Program-made: the position numbers and the translations under genes
Assembly (NCBI RefSeq): GCF_001262495.1
Contig: NZ_LGYE01000006.1
Location: forward strand, 150,283 to 214,282
From: Microbacterium sp. GCS4
GTDB taxonomy: Bacteria; Actinomycetota; Actinomycetes; Actinomycetales; Microbacteriaceae
Direction: 5' to 3'
Length of the DNA stretch: 64,000 bases
In this document: positions 42,642 to 52,369 of the stretch, in pieces
How the letters are laid out: every line of letters begins with the position of its first letter
How positions within the stretch are numbered: position 1 is the stretch's first letter
Notes under the pieces: generated by a model
What the model saw: the letters and a program-made list of their open reading frames with translations, nothing else
Databases searched by the model: none
Told to the model about the DNA's origin: nothing

Positions 42642-43424
42642 TCACGCGTCCGTGCGGGCGGCGGCGGTCCAGGTGCTCAGCAGGGCGTCGAGGTAGGCGG
42701 CGGTGTCCTCCCACCCGGTCACCGCATGGCACGGCACGCCGAGAGCGAGGACGGGGTAGTCGTTGCCCTCGGGATCGAGCCTGTCTCCGATGAACAGCAT
42801 CTCGTCGAGCGCGATGCCGGTGCTGCGGGAGAGTTCCCGCATGCCGAAGGCCTTGTCGACGCCCCGTTCGGTGACATCGATCGACGTCGAGCCTCCCGAG
42901 CGCACGTCGAGGTCGGGCAGACGCGCGGCGACGGCCGCCCGCAGCGAGGCCTTCTTCGCCCCGTCCGGGTCCCAGGCGGTCTTGGCGTCGATGGGCGCCT
43001 CCTGTCCGAGTGCGGAGTACGTGATCTGCGACCCACGGTCCTCGAGGATGTCCCCCCAGGTCTCCCGTTCCCACAGCCCCAATCCGCGCGCCTCGCTCTC
43101 GAACGCCGCGATGGTCCTCTCGCGCTGATCCGCGGTCAGTCGGCGCGCGTACACCGTCTCGATCCGCGCGTCCCTGATCCGGTAGTACTGGGTCCCGCAC
43201 GCGGGCAGCAGATGGAACCGTTCGAGGGTCGACGCACTGGCAGCGGGCAGCCTGTCGATCACCTGGGCGGTGAACTGCTCGAGCCGACCGCCCGAGATGA
43301 TCGCGACGTCGACGTGATCGGCGAGCGCGATCAGCAGCCTGCCGATGGTCGGGTCGATCGCGCTCTTCGAGGGGGCGAGGGTGTCGTCGAGGTCGAACGC
43401 CACGAGGCGGAGCGGAGACGCCAT
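42642..43424 (-). CDS. HAD-IIB hydrolase resembling eukaryotic phosphomannomutase
   Basis: 260 residues. HAD motif I is FDLDDTLAPSKSAID (residues 9-23), motif II ISGG near 44, and motifs III/IV are the Lys region near 170 and FIGDRLDPEGNDYPVLALG near 212. The segments ITYSALGQEA and GGSTSIDVTERGVDKAFGM match the cap of eukaryotic-type phosphomannomutases. This suggests conversion of mannose-1-phosphate to mannose-6-phosphate, although a plain sugar phosphatase is possible. It is coupled to the LacI gene (TGATG) in the mannoside-type locus. Confidence 0.75.
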   Translation of the reverse strand: MASPLRLVAFDLDDTLAPSKSAIDPTIGRLLIALADHVDVAIISGGRLEQFTAQVIDRLPAASASTLERFHLLPACGTQYYRIRDARIETVYARRLTADQRERTIAAFESEARGLGLWERETWGDILEDRGSQITYSALGQEAPIDAKTAWDPDGAKKASLRAAVAARLPDLDVRSGGSTSIDVTERGVDKAFGMRELSRSTGIALDEMLFIGDRLDPEGNDYPVLALGVPCHAVTGWEDTAAYLDALLSTWTAAARTDA

Positions 43425-44536
43425 CACTCCGGCGCTCCCTGCCGCGCGTCCGACAGCGGCCTCGCCGGCCCGGTGCTCGCGCGCACGATGAACTCGACGG
43501 AGGGAAGGGTGACCGGCACGGGCTCGTTCCCCTCGACGATGGCCACGAGGGAGCGCGCGCAGGCGGTCGCCCACGCGAAGACGTCCTGGCGCACCGTGGT
43601 CAGCGCGGGGAAGACATAGGGCGCGAGCGGGATGTCGTCGAAGCCGACGACCGACAGGTCCTGCGGGACGCGCACGCCGCGGTCGGCCGCGGCCGACATC
43701 CCGGCGATCGCCATGATGTCGTTGGAGAAGATGATCGCGGTCGGCGGCTCGGGGTGATCGAGGAGCTCGTGAGTGGCCCTGGCGCCCGCACGGCCGGTGA
43801 AGTCGGCCTCCACGAGTGCGCCCGGATCGAGTCCCAGCGCCGCCATCTCGCCCTCCCATGCCTCTCGACGGATCCGCGAGTGCACATAGCGGTCAGCGCC
43901 GGAGACGTGGGCGATGCGCTGATGCCCGAGTGCGTGCAGGTGTCGCACCGCGCGACGGATGCCGGCTGCGTCGTCGAGTCCGATCCCCGGGCTGTCGCTG
44001 CGGCGATCCGTGCCCAGGAGCACATGGGGCAGTCCGAGCGCGCCCAGCTGCGAGGGGCGGTCGTCGTCGACGCGGAGGTCGGTGAGGAAGACTCCGTCCA
44101 CGCGGGCCTCACCCGCCAGGCGCGCGTAGGCCTCCTGCTCGGCGGCTTCGCCGTCGACGACCTGGAGCACGAGCGCGTAGCCGACCGTGGACATGTAGCT
44201 CTCCACCCCGGCGACGAACTGCGGGAAGAACGGATCGGTCCCGATGAGCGTGGGGTCCCGACGGATCACCAGTCCCAGCGCCTGCGCCCGGCTGCGCGAG
44301 AGGGCTCGCGCACGGGCATCCGGACGCCAGTCCAGCTCGTGCGCGGCCTTGAGGATGCGCTCCCTCGCGTCGGAGCCGACACCCGACCGGCCGTTGAACA
44401 CGAAGGAGACCGCGCTCTTGGACACACCTGCCCGAGCCGCGACGTCACCGATCGTGACCTTGCGCTCGCTGGCGTGGCCGGACGTGGCCGCGGGCGGCAG
44501 GGCGTCGTCCTGCGCGATCGGATGAGTCGGCTCCAT
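43424..44536 (-). CDS. LacI-family transcriptional repressor
   Basis: 370 residues. The [23 protein letters not shown] lies near 27-46 and the hinge helix ([20 protein letters not shown]) near 70-90. A periplasmic-binding-type sensor follows, containing [39 protein letters not shown] and a typical C-terminus. ATG 44536 is preferred to GTG 44554 because a TATACA element lies eight bases upstream of it. It is divergent from the ABC permease operon and is the likely repressor acting at 44647 and 53833. Confidence 0.9.
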   Translation of the reverse strand: MEPTHPIAQDDALPPAATSGHASERKVTIGDVAARAGVSKSAVSFVFNGRSGVGSDARERILKAAHELDWRPDARARALSRSRAQALGLVIRRDPTLIGTDPFFPQFVAGVESYMSTVGYALVLQVVDGEAAEQEAYARLAGEARVDGVFLTDLRVDDDRPSQLGALGLPHVLLGTDRRSDSPGIGLDDAAGIRRAVRHLHALGHQRIAHVSGADRYVHSRIRREAWEGEMAALGLDPGALVEADFTGRAGARATHELLDHPEPPTAIIFSNDIMAIAGMSAAADRGVRVPQDLSVVGFDDIPLAPYVFPALTTVRQDVFAWATACARSLVAIVEGNEPVPVTLPSVEFIVRASTGPARPLSDARQGAPE

Positions 44537-44646
44537 AACCGAAGTGTATATCACCGTTTAGTCAGATTTAGTGAAGTGGAGCACCCATGGATGCTCGCGG
44601 AGACGAGGATCGTGCACCTGAGGCGACGCAGTTGACCATTGTGAGC

Positions 44647-44661
44647 AAAACCGGTTTACTA
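44647..44661. promoter_or_regulatory. LacI operator before the permease operon
   Basis: AAAACCGGTTTACTA, centred on the perfect palindrome AAACCGGTTT (44648-44657) with a central CG as in LacI-family sites. The same 15 bases occur inverted at 53833-53847 upstream of the binding-protein gene. It lies 73 bases before the permease start. Two TTTAGT words (44557, 44567) nearer the LacI gene may be additional half-sites. Confidence 0.75.
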
Positions 44662-44733
44662 ATGACGTCGCCCTCGCAGGCCCCGGTCTCGACAGGACGG
44701 CGACGAACGGTCGCATCAGTGAGGAAGAGCACC

Positions 44734-45675
44734 ATGGGCAAGTCAGAGCGAGACCGCCGGGCGACCGCGGACCGTGCACTCGGACCCGCACGCGGACTCC
44801 GTCGTTGGCTCGGAGACGATCCCCTCGGCATCCTCCTGAGCACGCCGTACGTGCTTTTCGTCGTCGTCGTGTTCCTGATCCCGTTCGGGTTCGGGATCTG
44901 GATGTCGGTGCACGACTTCTACTTCACCGCGCCCGGCGCGGAGGTGGATCACCCGTTCGTGGGATTCGAGAACTTCTCCACCGTCCTCGCCGACCCCGTG
45001 GTGCACCAGGCGTTCGGCAACCTGCTGATCTTCCTCGTCATCAACGTGCCGCTCACCGTGGTCCTCGGCTTGCTGCTCTCCTCGGCCCTCGACGCCGTCG
45101 TGCATTGGAAGGGCTTCTTCCGCATCTCGTACTACGTGCCGTACGTGACGGCATCCGTGGCGACGCTGTCGGTCTGGATCTTCCTCTTCAACGGCAACGG
45201 CGTCGTGAACTCGATGCTCGGATCGCTGAGGCCGGAGCCCTCCTGGCTGGCGAATCCGGCGCTGATCATGCCGCTCATCGCGGTGTATGTGACGTGGAAG
45301 AACCTCGGCTTCTACATCCTGCTCTACCTCGCGGCGCTCCAGAACGTACCGAAGGAGCTGCACGAGGCCGCGCAGCTCGACGGCGCCGGCCGGTGGCAGC
45401 GCTTCCGCTCGGTGACGCTCCCCGCTGTCCGCCCGGTCACGTCGCTCGTCGTGCTCTTGTCGATCATCACCACCGGGCAGATCTTCACCGAGCCGTACCT
45501 CCTCACCGGCGGAGGGCCGAACGGCGCATCCATGACTCCCGCCCTGCTGATGTACCAGCAGGGCATCCAACAGGGGAAGCCCGACGTCGCGGCCGCGATC
45601 GGCATGATCCTCGTCGTCGCGGTGATGATCGTCTCGCTCGTCTCGCGCCGCATCACGGAAGGCAGGAACCGATGA
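44734..45675 (+). CDS. Sugar ABC transporter permease, MalF type (mannoside-type locus)
   Basis: 313 residues, six helices. The EAA-type loop is KELHEAAQLDGAGRWQRFRS near residue 225, followed by LPAVRPVTSLVVLLSIITTGQIF. ATG 44734 is preferred because GAGGAAGAG precedes it; an open frame extends upstream to 44587 but crosses the operator. It overlaps the next permease by ATGA. The matching binding protein is encoded 8 kb away at 52454-53755. Confidence 0.9.
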   Translation: MGKSERDRRATADRALGPARGLRRWLGDDPLGILLSTPYVLFVVVVFLIPFGFGIWMSVHDFYFTAPGAEVDHPFVGFENFSTVLADPVVHQAFGNLLIFLVINVPLTVVLGLLLSSALDAVVHWKGFFRISYYVPYVTASVATLSVWIFLFNGNGVVNSMLGSLRPEPSWLANPALIMPLIAVYVTWKNLGFYILLYLAALQNVPKELHEAAQLDGAGRWQRFRSVTLPAVRPVTSLVVLLSIITTGQIFTEPYLLTGGGPNGASMTPALLMYQQGIQQGKPDVAAAIGMILVVAVMIVSLVSRRITEGRNR

Positions 45676-46538
45676 CGACATCGACTCCCCCACGCACCGC
45701 CCGCCCCGGGCGCGGTCTCGCCGCGCTCCGGTTCGTCCTGCTCCTCGTCGGCGCGCTGGCGGCTCTCGTGCCGTTCTACTACATGGTCATCGGCGCCCTG
45801 CAGCGGACCCGCGACACGAGCCTCTTCGGCCTTCTGCCGCTTCCCGAGAACCTCACCCTGAACAACTTCGTCGAGATCAACGAGTCGGTGAACCTCCTCG
45901 GCTCCCTGCTGAACTCGCTGATCTTCACGGCCGGCGTCGTCGCCTGCACGCTCGTGTTCGGGCTGCTGGTCGGATACGCGCTCGCGGTGCTCTCGTTCCG
46001 CGGACGCGGGCTCGTGTTCGCGCTCGTGTTGCTCGTGCAGGCCATCCCGTTCCAGCTGCTCATGATCCCGCTGTACGTCATGGTCGTCCGCTACTTCGGC
46101 CTCGCCGACAACTTCCTCGGGATGATCCTGCCGTTCGCGATCAACTCGGTCGCCGTGCTGATCTTCCGTCAGTACTTCCTGCAGATCCCGCGCGACGTGT
46201 TCGACGCCGCCCGCATCGACGGCGCGAGCGAGGTGCGGATCCTGCTCTCCATCGCTGTGCCCCTCGTACGTCCGGCCGTGCTCACCGCCATGCTCGTCAC
46301 GTTCATCGGCCCGTGGAACGAGTTCCTCTGGCCCTTCCTCGTGACGAAGGATGCCACGAAGCAGACCCTCGCGGTGAGCCTGGCGAACTTCTCGCAGACC
46401 AACGGCGCATTCCTCGAGAACCCGATGGGCGCCGTGCTCGCCGGTGCGTGCGTGCTCGCCGTACCCGTCGTGGTGCTCTTCCTCCTCTTCCAGCGCCATT
46501 TCACCTCCGCAAACCTCGGTTCCGCCATCAAGGGCTGA
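45672..46538 (+). CDS. Sugar ABC transporter permease, MalG type (mannoside-type locus)
   Basis: 288 residues, six helices. The EAA-type loop DVFDAARIDGASEVRILLSI lies near 175-195, followed by FIGPWNEFLWPFLVTKDA, a strong MalG hallmark. ATGA overlap with the F subunit. No ATPase is encoded, so a shared MsiK-type ATPase is expected. The GH130 gene follows 33 bases later. Confidence 0.92.
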   Translation: MTTSTPPRTARPGRGLAALRFVLLLVGALAALVPFYYMVIGALQRTRDTSLFGLLPLPENLTLNNFVEINESVNLLGSLLNSLIFTAGVVACTLVFGLLVGYALAVLSFRGRGLVFALVLLVQAIPFQLLMIPLYVMVVRYFGLADNFLGMILPFAINSVAVLIFRQYFLQIPRDVFDAARIDGASEVRILLSIAVPLVRPAVLTAMLVTFIGPWNEFLWPFLVTKDATKQTLAVSLANFSQTNGAFLENPMGAVLAGACVLAVPVVVLFLLFQRHFTSANLGSAIKG

Positions 46539-46571
46539 CCCGAGACCCCGACACACCCAGAAGGCACAGCG

Positions 46572-47654
46572 ATGACCCCCTCCCCCACGGCCGCACCGGC
46601 GACCGCGATCCCGTACGCGCTCACCCGCATCGGCACGATCATGACCGCCGACCCGCACGACCCCCTCGAAGTGGAGGGCGTGCTCAACCCGGGAACGGCC
46701 TGGGGGCCCGACGGCGAGCTCTACCTCTTCCCCCGCGTCGTCGCGGAAGGCAACGTCTCGCGGGTCGCGCGCGCGCGCGTGATCCTCGAGGGCGGCGTGC
46801 CGGTGGGCGTCGAACGGCTCGGAGTCGTCCTCTCACCCGATGAGCAGTGGGAGCACGGCCATGGGAACGCCGGGGTCGAGGACCCGCGGATCACCTTCCT
46901 GGAGCCGCTGGGCGTGCACGTCATGACGTACATCGCCTACGGACCGCTCGGCCCCAAGCCGGCGCTCGCCTACTCCGACGACACGGTCACGTGGCATCGC
47001 CTGGGACCGCTGCAGTTCGCGTACCAGCCCGAGCTGCGCACCGATCTGAATCTGTTCGCCAACAAGGACATCGTGTTCTTCCCCGAGGTCGTCCCCGGGC
47101 CGGACGGCGAGCCCAGCATCGCACTGCTCCACCGGCCGATGTGGGATCTCGACTGGCTGCGTCCCGGTGAGGGTGCGCGACCCCCGGCGGGCATCGACGA
47201 CGATCGCCCGTCGATCTGGATCGGCTACGTCGATCTCGACGCGGCTCGCGCCGACATCTCCGCGCTCACGCGTGTGCACGGGTCGTCGATGATCGCCGGC
47301 CCCGAGAGGAAGTACGAGTCCGCCAAGATCGGCGCCGGCCCTTCGCCGCTGCGGGTGCCGGAGGGATGGCTCCTCGTGCACCACGGGGTCTCCGGCCAGA
47401 CGCCGAAGGGCTTCGAGCTCGCGTACGGCTCGCGGTACTCGGCCGGGGCCATCCTGCTCGACGTCGGCGACCCGCGAACGGTCCTCGCCCGCAGCGACGA
47501 GCCGCTGCTCGCCCCGGAGACCGTCGAGGAGCTGCAGGGCACGCTGGGCAATGTCGTGTTCCCCACCGCGATCGAGGAGATCGAGGGACGCACCTTCGTG
47601 TTCTACGGCATGGCCGACTCGTCGATCGGGGTCGCGGAGCTCACGCACATCTGA
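46572..47654 (+). CDS. Glycoside hydrolase family 130 mannoside phosphorylase
   Basis: 360-residue cytoplasmic enzyme of the beta-mannoside phosphorylase family, splitting an oligosaccharide with phosphate to give alpha-mannose-1-phosphate. The five-bladed propeller signature appears in VEDPRITFLEPLGVHVMTYI (near 95-115), KIGAGPSPLRVPEGWLLVHHG (near 255) and NVVFPTAIEEIEGRTFVFYG (near 325). The Asp of VEDPR is the usual catalytic acid. It lies at the end of the permease operon, in line with processing of the imported sugar. Linkage specificity (beta-1,2, beta-1,4 or Man-GlcNAc) is unknown. Confidence 0.9.
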   Translation: MTPSPTAAPATAIPYALTRIGTIMTADPHDPLEVEGVLNPGTAWGPDGELYLFPRVVAEGNVSRVARARVILEGGVPVGVERLGVVLSPDEQWEHGHGNAGVEDPRITFLEPLGVHVMTYIAYGPLGPKPALAYSDDTVTWHRLGPLQFAYQPELRTDLNLFANKDIVFFPEVVPGPDGEPSIALLHRPMWDLDWLRPGEGARPPAGIDDDRPSIWIGYVDLDAARADISALTRVHGSSMIAGPERKYESAKIGAGPSPLRVPEGWLLVHHGVSGQTPKGFELAYGSRYSAGAILLDVGDPRTVLARSDEPLLAPETVEELQGTLGNVVFPTAIEEIEGRTFVFYGMADSSIGVAELTHI

Positions 47655-47676
47655 GCCCGACCTCCCGCTCACACAC

Positions 47677-47709
47677 GAGGGGCCGTCTCCGCATCGGAGA
47701 CGGCCCCTC
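47677..47709. terminator. Strong bidirectional terminator
   Basis: GAGGGGCCGTCTCCG (47677-47691) and its exact complement (47695-47709) form a 15-base stem with a CAT loop, extended by CACAC/GTGTG outside. It separates the convergent GH130 and polysaccharide-lyase genes. Confidence 0.9.
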
Positions 47710-47725
47710 GTCGTGTGGCCGGCGG

Positions 47726-50700
47726 TCAGTCGGTGCGCCCCCGCCGGAACCGCACGGCCGCCGCCCCGGCGAGGAGCAGCAGGACGGCGATCCCCAGCGA
47801 CCAGGGCAGCCAGGCCAGGTCACCACCGGTGCCGGGAAGCACTCCGGAGCCGTCCGTGCCGGTGCCCGATCCCGATCCCGACCCGGGAGTGCCGGGGGTC
47901 CCGGGATCGGCAGCGAGGATCCGGACCGGGGTGGATGCGACGTCCGCCGTGCCGAGCATCACGACGAGAGTGTGGTCTCCGGCGGCGACGTCCGCGGGGA
48001 CCGTGCCGCGGAACGCGATCGCTCCGTCGCCGTCCGCAGCCGCCGTCCCCAGGTCGACCGGTGTCGAGCGCAGCTGGATGACGTACTCCACACCGGGTTC
48101 GAACCCGGACCCGGTGACGTCGATGCGTCCGCCGGCCGTCGGAGTGCCCTCGACGCGCACGACCGGCGCCACAGCCTCCGGGTCGACCACCACGGTTATC
48201 GGCGCGGAGAGCGCGGACCACCCGCCCGTGTTCTGCGCGCGCACCGTCACGATGTGCTCGCCGGGCTCGACCCCCGACACGGCGGCGGAGCGGGCGGATG
48301 CCTCGCTCTGCACGACACGGTCGCCCACCGCGATCTCGTAGGCGATGATCGGCGATCCGCCCGTGCTCTCGGGCGCCGACCACTGCACCTGCACGAGCGT
48401 GCCGGATGCCGTCGCCACGACGTCGTACGGGGCGGAGGCCACCGCGTCGCGTCGGACGAGCCCGACGAGTGCCGCCGCGAGCTCGTTCGCTGCGGCATCC
48501 ACCTGCGCCTGGGCGACGGCCGGGGCGGCCAGCACGTCCTTCGCCGCCTCGAGCGCGGGGAGCACGGGCACCCAGCTCGTGGCCGTGTAGTCCGTGCTGG
48601 CGAGGCCGTCGGCCGCCGCGATCTGCGCCGCGAGACCACGGGTGTCGGCCGTCACCATGACGGTGCAGAGCGCGACCTCCGTGCCCCCGCCGTGGCTCAC
48701 GAGCACCTGGGTGGTGCCGGGCTCGCCGGTCGCGACATCGAACTCGACGCGGCCGTCAGCGGAGACCCGAGGCTCGCCGCGGACGCTCGCCACGGACTCG
48801 TCGAGAGATGCGGCCGAGAACGTGTCCTCCGGATCGAGCGGGGAGACGGTGGCCGCGACGACCGCCGCCCCCTGCCGCCCCGCCGTCACCGGACCGGCGC
48901 ACTCGAACGCGAAGCCGCCGTAGAGCTCGAACTCCCAGATGTTGAGGCCGTACTGCGTCGCCGGCACACCGGTGAGGCGCACATAGCGGGCGTCCGCCGC
49001 CGGGAACTCATGCGTGTGCGTGAGGGTCGGCTGCGCCGACTGCACCCGTACGAGCGGCTCCCAGGTCTGGCCGTCGATCGATCCCTCGATGCGGTAGTCG
49101 TTCGAGGTCCCCGACTCCCACGCGACGATCGCCTTGGACACCGATCGCGTCTCGCCGAGGTCGACCTGCAGCCAGTGCTCCGCCACGGCGCGCGCCGACG
49201 ACCATTTGGTCGACGCCGACCCGTCGGTCGCCTTCGGCCCCGTGATCGTGGCGTTGTTGTTGTGCACGCTGTCGGCCGTGGTCGGACGGTTGAGCGCGAG
49301 GTTGCCGCCACCGCGGGGGATCGTCGGAGCGTCGACGACGAGTCGGTCGCCGAACACCTCGAACTCCCAGATCGACGGGCCGTAGTCGAGGGCACGGGTG
49401 AGCGTCTGCATGCGCACGAATCGGGCGCTCTGCCCGTCGAGCGTGATGACGTCGAGGCCGCCGTCGCTGCCGCCGGACGGTGTGGTGTACGCGTCTCGCC
49501 AGCTGCTGCCGTCGTCGGACAGCTGGATCCGGTAGGTCTTCGCGTACGCCGCCTCCCACCACAGCCGGACCGTGGAGACGGGCTGCACGGAGCCGAGGTC
49601 GACCTGCGACCACGCGCTGTTGGCGTTGTTGCCGCGCCACCGGGTATCCCGATCGCCGTCGGTCATCGAGTACACGAGGTTGTACCCGGCGTACCCGGAG
49701 GCGCGGCTCGGCGCGTCGATCGCGAGGTTGCGGCTCGATGACACCGTCAACTCACGGATGCCGTACGCGTCGCCGTCACCTCCGAGGAGGAGCACCCGCA
49801 CGCCGATCGCCGCGGTCGGGGTGATCGGGATCTCGCTGGTGCCGCCGTCTCGCACGGCCACGCGGGAGTGGTCCGTCCAGTCGACGCCGTTCGCCGTCGT
49901 CTGCACGAGCACGTCGGTCGCGGGATCGTCGGCCCAGTCGAGCGCGACCTTCGTGACCCACGACCCTCGCGGCAGAGTCTGAGCGATCCACTGAGTGCCC
50001 GCACCCGCCGAGCGCCAGATCGAGTCGCGGTCGCCGTCGCCGAGGGCGTCGACGCCGAGGCCCTCGCGCGTGCTGCTCGCCGAGAACGCCGAGGGCACCG
50101 GCAGCGGACCCGCGGCGAGCGCCGCCGTGACCGTCTTGCCCTGGTTCTCACCGGATCCGAGCGCGAAGGCGCCATGCCAGTCGACCCCGCCGCCGCGGAG
50201 CGTCACACCGACCGAGAGGCCGGGACGATCCGGGTTGGCGATGCTGACCACGGGTGCCTCGCCGCGCTCGTCGAGCAGCACGATCGCGGGCTGGTCGACC
50301 GCGAGCTCCCGCCCGTCGCCGATGTCGAGGGCCCCGGGCGCGTAGAACGTGGCCATCGTGATGCCGGCCGCGTCGTGGCGGGCGGCCTGCACGGCGGTGT
50401 CGTTGCGCAGGGTGCGGATCGCGGGTGTCGCCGCGTAGGCCTCGACCTGCGCGGGGGTCGCGGCGGGGAGGACGGTGTAGTCGTAGGTGCCTGCGGTGGG
50501 CTTCGCGCCGTGGTCGATCCACAGCGAGAAGGCGTCGCGACTCATGGTCTCCCCGCCCTCCCAGCTGCCGGACTGCGTGCGATTCGAGACGGTGACGGCC
50601 TGATCGGGGGCGAACACGTATCCGACCTCGTCGTTGTATGCCCAGCGTGCACCGGAGGCTGTTCGCCGGTCGGTACCGGCGGCGACGGCGGCGCCGTCGA

Positions 50701-52267
50701 GCGAGGCGTTCGCTTTCGCCGAAGTCTGGTTGACGGTCGTGTGCACCGGCGCGTCGCTCGTAGACGCGATGCCGGCGCCGAGGGCGACCATCCCCTCGTC
50801 GAACGTGAAGTAGCTCTTGCGCGCGCTCGTCCCGGCGGTGTCGAGGGTCAGAACGCTCGCGCCGAACTCGCCGTTCGACGTGCCTCCGGTGAAGCCTGCC
50901 CCGTCGCCGTTGCGGCCGCGGTTCTCGACACCGCGCTCCGTGCGCTTCACGTCGGGCGCTGTGACGCCGGGATAGTGCCACCAGTCGAAGGCGGCGGCCA
51001 GGTCGAGGTACTCGCGGTTGTTCACCTGGATCGCGGTCGACCCCATGGCGTTCCAGTACACGGGGTTGCCGACCTCGTCACGGTAGCTCGTGCGGAGTTC
51101 CGCTCCGAACGTGCGTGAGGAGTTCAGCCGCGTGAAGATCCCGTAGTCGTCACGGATGTGGGAGTCGAACTCGGAGCGCCAGAAGTACTTGTGGCCGGTG
51201 ACGCCGTTGGTCTGCGTCTCACCGAGCACGCCGTCGAGCACGTCCTGGTAGGCGGTGGAGTACAGGGCATCCGTGCGGGCCATGCGCTGCAGCGGCTCGA
51301 TGAACTCCGAGGCATGGCTCGTGACGTCCTGGACCGTCTTGGGCGGTCGGTAGTTGAGGTAGAGCATCCCGATCTCGCCGCGGATCATCCACCGCGTCCC
51401 GCTGACGAAGTAGAACGCGATCTGATCGAGCTGCCCCCGGGAGAAGGCGAGGCCGGTGCCGCGTGCGACGTCCGCCCACAGTGCGGCGTAGGTGAACAGC
51501 ACCATGCCGTAACCCTCGCTGTACAGCTGGGCGCCGTGCGCCCAGAAGCTCGCGTCGGGCTGCACGGCTTCGTTGACCGCGCCCGAGTGGTCGACGGCGA
51601 TCGTCGCGACGATGGTCGCGAAGCCCTCGGAGATCTTCGCCGCGTCTTTGGTCGACAGCGCTTCGAACAGGTAGTTGGAGGTGCGCCACGACCCGTTGGC
51701 CCCGACGGGGTCGAGCTTGCCGGTGTTGTGCTTCAGCGCGACGGCGAACGCCTCGGGGCTCAGCACCCCGCCGAGGAACATCGAGATGCGGCCCATCGCG
51801 ATGGACTCGCCGATCTCCGTCTCCCACCAGTTCGCATTCCCCGGGTTGACGCGATCCCAGTGCAACAGAGCGCGCTGCACGGCGTCCACGAGTGCGGGGT
51901 CGCCGAACCCCGCCGCGTTCGGGTCCTTGTACGCCTGGGTCAGAGCCAGCATCCGGTACAGCGCGATGTAGGCCGACCAGACGCTGCCGTTCGCCGAGCT
52001 CGTGCGATCGGCGTAGTTCACGTCCGACCACGACCCGTCCGCGTTCTGGGAGGCGACGTAATCGAGGGCCTCCGAGGTCTTCGCGAGGTAGATGCCGTTC
52101 GCGATGATGATGTCGTCGCCCTGCCCCAGGTAGTACTCCTCGAGACGCTGCACGACGGTCGCGACGTCGTCGTCGATGGCGGCGACCGCGGGGGCCGTCG
52201 CCGTCAGGGTCGACCCTCCGACGACGAGTGCGAGGAGGAGGGCGAGCAGTCCGGTGACGCGTCTCAT
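47726..52267 (-). CDS. Wall-anchored polysaccharide lyase family 8 with F5/8C, FIVAR and FN3 domains
   Basis: 1,513 residues. Sec signal peptide (1-31), then a PL8 alpha/alpha toroid containing PDASFWAHGAQLYSEGYGMV with the catalytic His and Tyr region near 255. A beta-sandwich region follows (ALGAGIASTSDAPVHTTVNQ near 500). After it come about three F5/8-type-C sugar-binding domains (about 750-1185; KTYRIQLSDDGSSWRDAY, DYRIEGSIDGQTWEPLV), a FIVAR-like helical module (near 1250-1315), an FN3 domain and a further beta domain. It ends in LPGTGG, a membrane helix and RFRRGRTD. PL8 enzymes cleave uronate polysaccharides (hyaluronan, chondroitin, xanthan) by beta-elimination. ATG 52267 follows AAGGAGCC. 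Confidence 0.88.
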   Translation of the reverse strand: MRRVTGLLALLLALVVGGSTLTATAPAVAAIDDDVATVVQRLEEYYLGQGDDIIIANGIYLAKTSEALDYVASQNADGSWSDVNYADRTSSANGSVWSAYIALYRMLALTQAYKDPNAAGFGDPALVDAVQRALLHWDRVNPGNANWWETEIGESIAMGRISMFLGGVLSPEAFAVALKHNTGKLDPVGANGSWRTSNYLFEALSTKDAAKISEGFATIVATIAVDHSGAVNEAVQPDASFWAHGAQLYSEGYGMVLFTYAALWADVARGTGLAFSRGQLDQIAFYFVSGTRWMIRGEIGMLYLNYRPPKTVQDVTSHASEFIEPLQRMARTDALYSTAYQDVLDGVLGETQTNGVTGHKYFWRSEFDSHIRDDYGIFTRLNSSRTFGAELRTSYRDEVGNPVYWNAMGSTAIQVNNREYLDLAAAFDWWHYPGVTAPDVKRTERGVENRGRNGDGAGFTGGTSNGEFGASVLTLDTAGTSARKSYFTFDEGMVALGAGIASTSDAPVHTTVNQTSAKANASLDGAAVAAGTDRRTASGARWAYNDEVGYVFAPDQAVTVSNRTQSGSWEGGETMSRDAFSLWIDHGAKPTAGTYDYTVLPAATPAQVEAYAATPAIRTLRNDTAVQAARHDAAGITMATFYAPGALDIGDGRELAVDQPAIVLLDERGEAPVVSIANPDRPGLSVGVTLRGGGVDWHGAFALGSGENQGKTVTAALAAGPLPVPSAFSASSTREGLGVDALGDGDRDSIWRSAGAGTQWIAQTLPRGSWVTKVALDWADDPATDVLVQTTANGVDWTDHSRVAVRDGGTSEIPITPTAAIGVRVLLLGGDGDAYGIRELTVSSSRNLAIDAPSRASGYAGYNLVYSMTDGDRDTRWRGNNANSAWSQVDLGSVQPVSTVRLWWEAAYAKTYRIQLSDDGSSWRDAYTTPSGGSDGGLDVITLDGQSARFVRMQTLTRALDYGPSIWEFEVFGDRLVVDAPTIPRGGGNLALNRPTTADSVHNNNATITGPKATDGSASTKWSSARAVAEHWLQVDLGETRSVSKAIVAWESGTSNDYRIEGSIDGQTWEPLVRVQSAQPTLTHTHEFPAADARYVRLTGVPATQYGLNIWEFELYGGFAFECAGPVTAGRQGAAVVAATVSPLDPEDTFSAASLDESVASVRGEPRVSADGRVEFDVATGEPGTTQVLVSHGGGTEVALCTVMVTADTRGLAAQIAAADGLASTDYTATSWVPVLPALEAAKDVLAAPAVAQAQVDAAANELAAALVGLVRRDAVASAPYDVVATASGTLVQVQWSAPESTGGSPIIAYEIAVGDRVVQSEASARSAAVSGVEPGEHIVTVRAQNTGGWSALSAPITVVVDPEAVAPVVRVEGTPTAGGRIDVTGSGFEPGVEYVIQLRSTPVDLGTAAADGDGAIAFRGTVPADVAAGDHTLVVMLGTADVASTPVRILAADPGTPGTPGSGSGSGTGTDGSGVLPGTGGDLAWLPWSLGIAVLLLLAGAAAVRFRRGRTD

Positions 52268-52369
52268 GGCGAGGCTCCTTTGCCGATGCACCGCGGGTCT
52301 GTCGTCGCGGGGCGGATGAGGCCGGAGCCTCGGGTGCTGCGGTGGGCGGTCCGTGGATACGGCCCGCGG

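Noticed and set aside
48088..48112. tRNA T-arm-like string GGGTTCGAACCC
   Set aside because: It lies inside the PL8 gene and encodes the GSGFEPGV stretch; no acceptor, D or anticodon arms surround it.
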